Shown here piece after piece: positions 1 through 7,583 of a stretch of DNA of 30,660 nucleotides (positions within the stretch are counted from its first letter, which is position 1; each line of letters opens with the position of its first letter). The translations under genes were made by a program, and so were the position numbers. The notes under the pieces are model-generated. The model was not told where the DNA came from and searched no databases. It was given only the letters and a program-made list of their open reading frames with translations. The DNA comes from Thoreauomyces humboldtii (lineage: Eukaryota; Chytridiomycota; Chytridiomycetes; Spizellomycetales; Powellomycetaceae), in contig JADGJA010000201.1 of NCBI GenBank assembly GCA_027596035.1, positions 1 through 30,660 on the forward strand, given 5' to 3'.

Positions 1-217
1 GACTGCTGAGAAATAGATACCTACATTTAGCGATTTCCGTGACAGTAAAATCAGTTTAACAATTTCGGTTTCGACATGAAACAGCTCCCTCCGAATGCGG
101 CAAGTCACGGTCAAGACGCCTTTTCGCCTCTAATTTCACGCCTTCTTGCAAAGTACAAGAATGTAGCGATCGAAGCGAGTCCCCCCAGTTAGCACTCACA
201 TCTACTCGAATCCTATC

Positions 218-580
218 ATGCCGTGCCGTCCAGCATATCAACGTCCTTCAGAAGAGTCATATGAATCAGACGAGGATTCAAGCATTGGCGCAGACTGGGT
301 AGACCCGCCGTTTCCTCCGGGAGGGGTGTGGAAGACTTGCGAGCCGGCAAGCGGTGCGATGTTGGGCGAAAACGGTGAACTCATCCCTGTGATTCCTGGC
401 CCCGATGGTCGCTGCATACCGGTCACTATGGAATTCCTTGCGGAGCGCCGAAGACTCTGGTTGGAATCGGGAAAAGATCCTGCTCATGTCCCGTTGGAGT
501 GGTTGGAGTGGTTGGAATCGGAAAAAGATCCTGCTCATGTCCCGTTGGAGGTACTGTACACCTTGTCTCCGACTCTTTAA
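218..580 (+). CDS. hypothetical protein with internal tandem peptide repeat
   Basis: An open frame of 120 residues starts at ATG 218. I do not recognise it. The N-terminus is acidic and Ser-rich. The middle is Pro/Gly-rich (WVDPPFPPGGVW, then IPVIPGPDGRCIPV). The C-terminus carries two near-identical copies of WLES(G/E)KDPAHVPLE, 17 codons apart. The second copy ends at GAG followed by GTACTG, a possible 5' splice site at 551, so the listed stop may not be the real one and an exon may follow. Composition looks protein-like rather than random, but there is no homology call. It is upstream of, and on the same strand as, the putative metallopeptidase. It could be an independent gene or a 5' exon of a longer one. 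Confidence 0.35.
   Translation: MPCRPAYQRPSEESYESDEDSSIGADWVDPPFPPGGVWKTCEPASGAMLGENGELIPVIPGPDGRCIPVTMEFLAERRRLWLESGKDPAHVPLEWLEWLESEKDPAHVPLEVLYTLSPTL
459..550 (+). repeat. tandem duplication, 51-bp period
   Basis: Two 41-bp copies, at 459-499 and 510-550, differ by one base (GGG versus GGA before the AAAA run). They are joined by a short GTTGGAGTG-type microrepeat. The 51-bp period is a multiple of three, so the duplication keeps the reading frame of the surrounding ORF. Confidence 0.9.
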
Positions 581-629
581 CGGTGTCGAAAACAGCATCT
601 TCTTGCTGCCTGCCGCTAAGAAACTGACG

Positions 630-704
630 TCCCTCGTCTCCCTCTCCCTCTCTCCATCTCTCTCCCCCTTTTCCTCCCGTCAACTCTCTTCATCTCCCTC
701 TCTT
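630..704 (+). promoter_or_regulatory. pyrimidine-rich (CT) tract
   Basis: About 75 bp are almost purely C/T on the + strand (repeats of CCCTCTCTC and TCCCCCTTTTCC). The tract lies about 105 bp upstream of ATG 810. CT-rich tracts like this are common just upstream of fungal transcription and translation starts, so I read it as the promoter or 5' UTR of the downstream gene. This is inference from position and composition only. Confidence 0.45.
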
Positions 705-809
705 AACACCACCTACAATCTCAATGGCCCAACGTCAAACCACCCCTTGACAATCGTCACGTCTGGTTTTCACTCGCTGAGGCGATCCGCTCGCCGTTCC
801 GTCAAGAAG

Positions 810-1992
810 ATGACGGGAACGCCTACGATTCCCAGCTACGAGCCGCTCGGTGCCGGTCAAACTTTAAGCACCATCCTGACGCTCCCTGTGGTGCCTACCA
901 CAAACGTTGCAGGCGTCACATGGCCCGCTGACGTGAACCCGGGCAACTGTGCGGTCATTGACGGCGGCCTTCGTCTGTTCAATGCCCTGCTCAACAACGA
1001 CGCCGTCATCCATGAGCTTGCATTGCACTGCACTCCCGTGGGAAACTTGAACAACCCGACTATCGCAAAACTGTTCGATTACCGCGCGGCTGTGGTAAGG
1101 TGTCGGGACTCGGGAGCACATCATCCGATGCATCAATTGGCATCAGCTCTGATATCGCGTTTGTTTGGAACCTAGCAAAACACCACTCCTGCTGCAATCA
1201 GGGCCCACATCCTTACGCATATGCCTACAATCACCGTTGGACCGACACCAACCCCTCATGTCTTCATGGAGACGGTCCTCCTCACTGGACCTTGCAATCT
1301 GATCATCGCGAGGTCCTTTGTCAGGGAGTGCGCACAAGTCAACGCGGGGAACGACGAAAGGCGAAAGCTGTGGTTGACCGTCAGAGTGAAGCTCATGCAT
1401 GAGATTGCCCATGTGCTGATGTACAAGTACGTGGCGACGATCGATCCATGTCAATACCGGTGCCTTGACTTCGCTGACCGTGTTTTTCGACAGAGTGGGT
1501 TTCAACAACACCTTGCAGCCCGACGGCAGATCATTCAGGACCCCTGGAGGGATCATGAAGAAAGAAGCCGGCAACGCATTCGAATGCTTCGTCTTCGGCG
1601 GCGTTTTGCAAAACCTCACCCATCTTAAATACGTAAGTATGAAGTCGTCTTCGACCATGAGGCTTCACGCGTTGACGTGTACGATCCAGACAACCTATGC
1701 GGCAAGCCTTCTGGAAGATGAGGAAGGTGAGAGGTTCACTATCCCTGTATCCTGGGGCGTCACGATGCTGTCGGGAGCCTTCTGGGCGGGAACCCCTTCG
1801 TTTTTCTCTCCACTCGGCGCGAACTCTCCAGGTCGCCGCGCAACCGATGTGCAGACTGCTTTCAAGAAGAATCTGATCATGGGGAATGAAGTACTGCAGG
1901 CCGGCACCATGAACGCGCAGACACCCTCGGATAGCCCACTCCTGACAACTCCCGTCATTCCCGAGGGCGCGGCCGCAACGGTGCTCACTTGA
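810..1992 (+). CDS. putative zincin-type metallopeptidase (HEIAH motif), spliced
   Basis: The start is ATG 810 (MTGTPTIPSYEPLG). Exon 1 is 810-1094. Intron 1095-1175 (GTAAGG...CTAG, phase 0) joins to a second exon containing LMHEIAHVLMYK. Intron 1427-1493 (GTACGT...GACAG) joins to VGFNNTLQPDG. The next exon holds MKKEAGNAFECFVFGG, and a GTAAGT donor lies at 1633. A plausible last intron is 1633-1731, after which the frame runs to TGA 1990-1992. HEIAH matches the HExxH zinc site. The Glu of the downstream KEAGNAFE segment, about 35 residues later, is a candidate third ligand as in gluzincins. No signal peptide is evident. The 1638-1720 stretch also reads well in another frame, so the third intron or the gene's integrity is uncertain. 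Substrate and cell location are unknown. Confidence 0.5.
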
Positions 1993-2539
1993 ACGCGACA
2001 ATAGGTTTAGAAGTTTAGTTCTCATAGTATAGCTAGGAAGAGAAAAGAGATACGATCGTTTGGGATCTCGAAGTTATTTCAGAGTTTTTCTTCTCTTAGA
2101 GACGCTTTCGATGCTGCGCAGCAGGTATATCAAATATGTGATACGGCAGAGAGGCAGAAGGGAAGCAGCCGGTGGTGAAGAGGGAGGGGGTGGGAGGGAA
2201 GAGACAGTTGCGCCAAGAATATCAAAAGCCCATGATAGCATCGAACAGCAAGTATTCGGAGACTGCATCGAACAAGGGCAGGGACCTACGATCATCCATC
2301 CCAACGGGAGGCAAACACCGGTCATTCTACAACCCAGGCCTCATCACTCCCACCCGTCAAACGAATCAGAACCACGGAACCCGCCTCCCAATAACCCGAA
2401 GCTATCGCGGCGCCTTTTCGAAATCTCATAAAGCCTCTTCCAAAAGTTCGTAACCGAAACCCCTGCTAAAACTCTCAAGATCTTCGTCTTGCAGGAGATC
2501 CCCAACGCTAACCTGGAAACCCTGATTCCTTCACCTCCT
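1993..2539. other. region without a supported gene
   Basis: Short open frames cover 2060-2453 on the + strand, but none shows a recognisable domain or clear start context. A purine-rich GGAGGGGGTGGGAGG stretch lies near 2180. The end of the region becomes pyrimidine-rich (CCTCCTTCCTC, 2535-2550), which could be the acceptor side of an intron or the leader of the next gene. Confidence 0.4.
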
Positions 2540-3143
2540 TCCTCACCCCTCTCGCGCGCCTTCAGAGGTGATAGGCCCTCCGCTCCGATGTGTCCGATGC
2601 GGCCAGGACTACACCGATGCCGAGAACGACGACGGTTCGTGTCTCATGCCCCACGATCCGGCACCGCGACGGTGGGCAAAGAACCGGGACAACGAGCTTT
2701 TCGCGTGTTGTCTGGAACCGAACCCGACGAGGCGATGGTGCTTCGAGGGTAGGCATACCGTCGATGAGGAGGTCGCCACCTACAGGCTCGATGCCCAGCA
2801 TACGATCTTGTATGACGCTGATTCGGAGGATGCTGTTTCGGGTGATTATGATTCGGAGGAGGACGATATGGAGGACGATCGCTCGCTCGATGGTGATGCG
2901 GAGGAGCTTGCCGTGCTGAGGAGTGAGAATCGGATGTTGAAGGAAGGACCGGCCTTCCGCTTGTTGGTCTTGGCCATGACATCTGGGACGTTCACTTCGT
3001 GGTCGTTAACGGTGGCAACAGCGGGGTTCGGAGGCCACTGCTGGTGGTTCCCCCGCGACCCGAGTCGAGCGGATCTTCGCGGAGTTTGCGATATCTCGGG
3101 CGCCATCGGCAAGATGTGTTTTGCCCAGTGGAAGGTGGGCTAA
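2540..3143 (+). CDS. hypothetical protein with Cys/His zinc-binding motif
   Basis: The frame encodes RCVRCGQDYTDAENDDGSC, then LMPHDP, FACC and finally RWCFEGRHT. This CxxC-(x)n-C-xxPH spacing followed by further Cys and His residues is the pattern of a small zinc-ribbon or treble-clef-like domain. Similar single-domain proteins are, as far as I recall, frequent in basidiomycetes, but I have no name for the family. After the motif comes an acidic stretch (DSEEDDMEDD) and a short helical segment (EELAVLRSENRMLKE) that may be a coiled coil. The start is uncertain. A candidate acceptor (GCCTTCAG) ends about 2565, immediately upstream of the motif, so a 5' exon may exist. The last 60 residues look like read-through of non-coding sequence, so the 3' end is also doubtful. 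Confidence 0.45.
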
Positions 3144-3294
3144 AGATGTTGACGTTTGCCCAAGAAGTGTGACATGTTTTTTGTCCGAAAACAGCCGCCT
3201 GTATGTCCGAACGCTATCGACAGGTGTGTCCCAAACCGTCCCGCTGGCGCTGGCTCCAGAAACATCCCAGCAAAAGCCAAAAGCCATTGTCCTT

Positions 3295-4785
3295 TCAACA
3301 CGCCCATCCTCCCTGCAAGTTCAGTCGGAAACTCCTTACTCCCTTGTCCCTCACAGGACAGTAGAATCCTGGCCCTCTTCCTCCATCCCCTCCCGTTCCC
3401 CCGCCATTCCGTCCGTTGAACCTCGGCGAGCTGCTGACGAACACGCTCTGCTGGTCCGGCATCCGCCGTCTTTGAGATACGTGCTCCGCCGCCGGACACG
3501 TGTCGTAAGCTCCAGGTCCAGGATTGGCCACCGGCGGAGCGTTGGAGCCGGGAATCGACGTCGTGGCAGACAGCGGCATCGCAGGTGCCGCAGGAGTGTG
3601 ATGGAGAGGCTGTGATGGAGGGGGCCGCCAGAGAGGTCTACAATGGACATGTCAGCGCATTGTCATGTTACAGTTGTATCTCAGAAGCTCAGAGACAAGA
3701 CATACCTGTTCGCGGACGGCGATGCTGGCCGCTCGTGTACCATCTGCAAATCGTAGGAGGCAGGACCTGGGTTGTGCAATTCCGTTCTATAGCAAACCAG
3801 ATGAATGAGAAGGTCATCGAGGGACCAAGGCCACGTCTCACTTACAAAGGTATTGCACCATTGCGCGGAACGGCGCGGAACGCAGCCACGGCTCCCGGAA
3901 CCGCTCGGACCATCCTATCCTCGTGTATGTCGTAGAAGTCTAGAAACAACCTCGACGATCAGGTTTACTTGAATGGAGTGGAGACCCAGTTCACGGGTTC
4001 GTTTACCAGGTGCAGGAGCATCCCTTCCCGGAGTCGTTCCGACTTCGTTTATCTCGCTCCTCCGACTCCGACTTCTAAATACTGCCATCTGACCTTCCCC
4101 GCGCTTCACCCGCACCCTCACTGTCCCAATGGTCGCGGCAACCGTGGGGTCGTAAGCTGCAGGCCCCGGAGAGGTTTTCGCGAACCGGGCGCTCCACGTT
4201 GGGAGGGACGGGTCAGACCCGCCGTGTGGTGAGGAGGATGCATATCGGGCGTGGAAAGCAGCGGAAGGGGCGGAATGTACGCTATGGCTGTAGATTGCAT
4301 GGCGAGGTGCATGAAGGGGAGCCGTGGGAAGCGTGGTTGGGTCGCTGCTGCTGCCGACGTTGAACCGTTTCGACTGCAACCACCCCAGAAATCAGTTGGT
4401 TGCCCCCCATCTCGACAATAGGTTTTCATTTTTCGATTCACTCCGAGTCACCTTTGAGACGAACCCGATCCCGACACCTCTTTGCGAGTCGGAAACTCCG
4501 TCGCACGTATCGTCCGCTGGTTTTGAAATGTAGTAGCCAGGGCCAGGCAACTCGTCCAGACGCCTCGAAAACCTCGAAGCCGAAGATCCAAACGCTCGAT
4601 GCTCTCCATCTTCAAAGCAGAAGGTCTGAAACCGCGAAGGAATGCTGGGAGGATGGATGTAGAGCTTGAGCTGACGGTTTTTGGATCCGCCAGCTCCAAA
4701 AGGGTCGGAGTCAACGAAAAGTAGGACCGGTCGTTCACTCGGAAGACCCACCTTTCCTTGCTCGTTGCGGTGTTGCGACTGCCAT
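3295..4785 (-). CDS. SHIPPO-repeat (STPGR, sperm-tail PG-rich) protein
   Basis: Phase-consistent minus-strand exons carry repeated PGPxxY motifs. Exon to 4452 (acceptor at 4625) has LPGPGYYISKP and the HRAFGSSASRF element. Exon 4373-4007 has TSPGPAAYDP. Exon 3939-3846 has DAPAPDFYDI across its 5' junction. Exon 3786-3706 has NPGPASYDL. Exon 3637-3295 has NPGPGAYDT and GRGPGFYCP, and ends RSFRLNLQGGW before TGA 3295. Introns are 59 to 78 bp, and the last has a CTGAC branch point 13 nt before its AG. In animals and protists these repeats occur in microtubule-associated proteins such as ODF3/CIMAP. The 5' end is unresolved: ATG 4785 opens a 34-nt exon ending at a GTGGGT donor, but its phase does not match the 4625 acceptor, so a small exon or different acceptor is missing. 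The gene diverges from DCP1. Confidence 0.82.
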
Positions 4786-4950
4786 CGTCTCTCGCCAGGG
4801 GGGGGGGGGTCGATAAAGTGCAGCTGTTGCTTTCCTTTAAAAAATAAACGAGAGGGTCTATATGCTCTAAGGATACGAGGCTTGTCGGAGGGATGGGCAC
4901 TTTTCGCGAGACCTCGCCCAGTTTCCTTACACCTTTCCTTACGTTTCGCC
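4786..4950. promoter_or_regulatory. divergent promoter between SHIPPO gene and DCP1
   Basis: These 165 bp separate two head-to-head start codons. They contain a run of 12 G (4798-4809) and an A/T-rich TTTAAAAAATAAA stretch (4837-4849). A pyrimidine-rich leader, CCTTACACCTTTCCTTACG, ends just before the DCP1 ATG. I see no classical TATA box for either gene. Confidence 0.5.
4798..4809 (+). repeat. homopolymer G12
   Basis: Twelve consecutive G on the + strand lie in the shared upstream region of two divergent genes. It could affect expression, and it is a natural site of length polymorphism or sequencing error. It is only 13 bp upstream of the candidate SHIPPO start codon. Confidence 0.95.
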
Positions 4951-6258
4951 ATGGACCCAACAGCCCGTCTGGCAGTGAACCTCAACGTTCTTCGGCGACA
5001 TGATCCATCCATCTCACAGATCCTCGAGAGCTCCTCTCACGTCGTCGTATACGACTTTGACCCCGTAACAAAGAACTGGGTGGGTAAGGAACAAAAAACC
5101 ACCGAGACGCGGTCATCTTCGCAATCTTTACGACAAGGCCTGTTCGTCTGACGCACTGCCCCTCCCGTGAACAGACCAAGAAGGGGATTGAAGGAACGAT
5201 GTTTGTCTTTCAGCGCTCCGTCGCCCCTCTCTACGGCTTGTTCGTGATGAACAGACTCGGACTCGAAAACCTCATGGTGCTGCTGAACGCCGACATGGAG
5301 GTGCAGCTCCTGCAGGAATTCGTCATTTATCGTCAGCCAGATGGTACATTGATGGGGACCCTCATAGGGTTGGGCGGAGCACACCTCGAGGACTCATGCG
5401 ATAACATCTTCAGATAGCGTGCAGGGGCTGTGGATGTACGAGACGGCGGATCGGACGCGAATAGTCAAGACGCTAACCACGTGAGCAAGGAGTTGCGTGA
5501 CGATGGGTGGTTGTATGTCGGAAGAGCTCATCGGAGGCTTTCTTGCTTCATTCTAGATACACCGAGCTGAGCGCAACGCCGCAGCAGCAGCAGCAACAGC
5601 AGGCACCTCAACATCACCATCCTCGGGTGCAAGGGCATCCACAGCATCTCCAGCCACCTCTACAAGTGAACCGTGCATTGAATCATCCATCCGGACGAAC
5701 TCCCACACCCCCTTCAACCGGAAGTGCAGGCCAACCCGTTGATCTCATGACACTGTTGCACCGGGCCAAGATCGTGGGTCCGGGCCACGACGGATCAAAC
5801 GGCAGCAACAGTCCTCGACCGGATCCCCCATATGTGCAGCCTCACCACCAGGAACAGCAGTTCCGGCCGAACCCGCCCGGACAGGGACAATGGGGACCGG
5901 TTCCCTCGTCCTCTCAACAGCAGTCAAAACACGAGCAGCAGCAATCTCATCTACCGCATAACGGTAGTCATCTTGCGCTAAATCACGCCAAATCCGTGAC
6001 CGCGCCGCCCATCACGCCTGAGCAGCGCCAGATCCAGCGTCTCGAGGATATCTGGCAGTGGATAGAAGACATGACCGCGCTCCGAGTCAAGGGCGGACTT
6101 CCGGATCAGGAGTTCAGACGAAGGATAGCCCATCTGGCACAGGTACGTATGTAGTGAATCAAACCCGGATTTTACCCCGATACTAACTTCGAGGTCGACA
6201 GGACAACAACTTTTTGGACGCAATGTATAGGAGCTACAGGTGGGAAAGGCCTACGTGA
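4951..6258 (+). CDS. DCP1: mRNA-decapping enzyme subunit Dcp1
   Basis: Dcp1 is the activator and scaffold of the Dcp2 decapping nuclease in cytoplasmic P-bodies. There are five phase-consistent exons: 4951-5079, 5175-5343, 5414-5480, 5557-6142 and 6202-6258 (335 residues). The N-terminal EVH1 fold shows LNVLRRHDPSISQIL, HVVVYDF, KKGIEGTMFVFQR, YGLFVMNRLGLENL, FVIYRQPD and VQGLWMYETADR, all at family positions. A Gln/His/Pro-rich low-complexity linker follows (from PQQQQQQQ). The C-terminal helix (IWQWIEDM ... RRRIAHLAQ, then DNNFLDAMYRSYR) matches the Dcp1 trimerisation domain seen in animals and many fungi but absent from budding yeast. The last exon encodes only 18 residues, so simple ORF calling misses it. 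ATG 4951 is chosen because the conserved LNVLRRHD begins at residue 10. Confidence 0.94.
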
Positions 6259-6400
6259 AAACATTCTGGGAAAAGCTCCATTTGTCGAAGCTGCATTGCG
6301 CCCCCTCCTTTCATAGCGGAAGGCGGGGCGATAAATACAAAGTACAAAAAAAAGTGGCGGCTCATCCGGTCATCGGTTATCTTAGCTCGGTGTCTCCTCC

Positions 6401-6878
6401 TCATTTCCGCTGCGGCGCAACGGGTGGGCCGGTGGCGGACATCAGGTTATTGACGTACTGAAGCAACATCTGATTTTCTGACGCGATTCGACCGTGGTCC
6501 CCCCGCGCTGTCTCTACCCGTTGTAGCGTCGCTAGAAGAGCAGATCGTAAGGACGATCCAGGCAATGTCAGCGTTTCGTTGGATCTCCTCATGGGGCTTA
6601 GCATTCTTACCAAGCAGAGCTTCCTGCAAGTCTAGGATCTGTCTGATTTCCGCCATACGGAGCATTGGGGAGAGAAACCAAACGCATCAGACCATAGTTC
6701 TTCAAGGTAGAATACTCTGATTTCCTCGCGCAAATCCTCACGTGACGAGCTGCTCCTTGTCGGTTGTTGTACTCCACGCCGCTGCGGTGACGGGTGCCGG
6801 CGCTGGGGGTCCCGAGGTCGCTGGTTCGTCTTGAAAATGCAATTGCTGGAGGCTCTGCTGCTGGTGGAAAGTCGTCAT
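6401..6878 (-). CDS. short coiled-coil (SCOCO-domain) protein, SCOC-like
   Basis: There are three exons: 6878-6742, 6642-6611 (32 nt) and 6531-6401. Phases 2 and 1 match at the joins, giving 99 residues. The N-terminal half is Gln/Pro/Ala-rich. The C-terminal half reads TDKEQLVTQILDLQEALL, then RVETARGDHGRIASENQML and LQYVNNLMSATG. This heptad pattern ending in SENQxLxxYVxNLM is the SCOCO (DUF2205) signature. In animals SCOC is a Golgi protein that binds Arl1 GTPases and acts in autophagy regulation. The fungal role is not established. Introns are 99 bp (6741-6643) and 79 bp (6610-6532). The gene converges on DCP1, whose stop is 142 bp away. An in-frame stop upstream excludes starting simply at the later MLRMAEIR methionine with read-through. 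Confidence 0.83.
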
Positions 6879-7583
6879 TTAGGGATATCGATTGCTCGAA
6901 ATGCAGGTGAACGTAAAAGGTGCCTGATGTTTCTTGAGCGACCTTCTTGGTCGACCTTTGAGGAAGCCTCATGCGGCTGCAGCGCCCTCCTCCGTCACTA
7001 TTTTTGGCAGTCCGCCGACCGAGGGCTGCCGAAGATCCTGAGACTTCGTGCGTAGTCTCGCGCCATGACGTTCAACAAGAACAAGAATCTCACCGAAGAA
7101 TGGACGTCGAGAGCAGGAAATTGACTTGACTACGGTGTCATCAAAGAATATCACTACCGTACAAGCACTGTTCGCCGCTGTCCAAGAAAGCGTCGATCAA
7201 CCAACTTTTGGCCGAGCCCACTGGCTTTGGGGACTTGGCACGATTGCTGGCACGATTGCAGACGTTCAGCCATCCGACCCACTTGACGTACGCTTACAGC
7301 AACGACCAGAAAGCGGATGTGCAAGGAACTTTGACAATGTGTTTGGCCACACCGGAAAGTTTGTCGGCATGAAAACGGACGGATGATTCCCCGACATCCT
7401 GAGGATCAACGCGCTGAAGAGAAAAGGGCGTCTGTGTAATTCGGCACCATCAGTCTCTGACTCCATCCCGAACAGAGATGGACAAGTGCCAAGTCCCCGA
7501 AGCCAATGGGCCACGAAGCCATGATAATCCATTGAAAGACCCAAAAAAATAACTATGCAAATGCGAACAGAAATCTAAGGTAT
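6879..7583. other. intergenic region holding an inverted repeat
   Basis: No recognisable coding sequence was found between the SCOCO gene and the TRL1 stop codon. The only structure I see is the 26-bp inverted repeat at 7216-7241 and 7486-7511, plus a short direct repeat next to its left arm. Both strands have open frames here, but the two frames share a peptide only because of the repeat. Confidence 0.55.
7216..7511. repeat. imperfect inverted repeat (26 bp, 2 mismatches) around 244 bp
   Basis: The left arm is 7216-7241 (GCCCACTGGCTTTGGGGA followed by CTTGGCAC). Its reverse complement lies at 7486-7511 with only two substitutions. Beside the left arm, GGCACGATTGC occurs twice in tandem (7237-7247 and 7249-7259). 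The whole unit is about 296 bp and lies in a gene-free gap. It could be a small MITE-like element or its remnant, or a segment duplicated in inverted orientation. No transposase and no clear target-site duplication are visible. Confidence 0.7.

Noticed and set aside
7126..7386. Opposing frames sharing the peptide AHWL-GLGT
   Set aside because: The shared peptide is explained by the DNA inverted repeat at 7216-7511, not by two homologous genes.
7410..7520. Possible 5S rRNA because of the CATCCCGAACAGAGATGG stretch
   Set aside because: The sequence lacks the internal control region and paired arms expected of fungal 5S rRNA.
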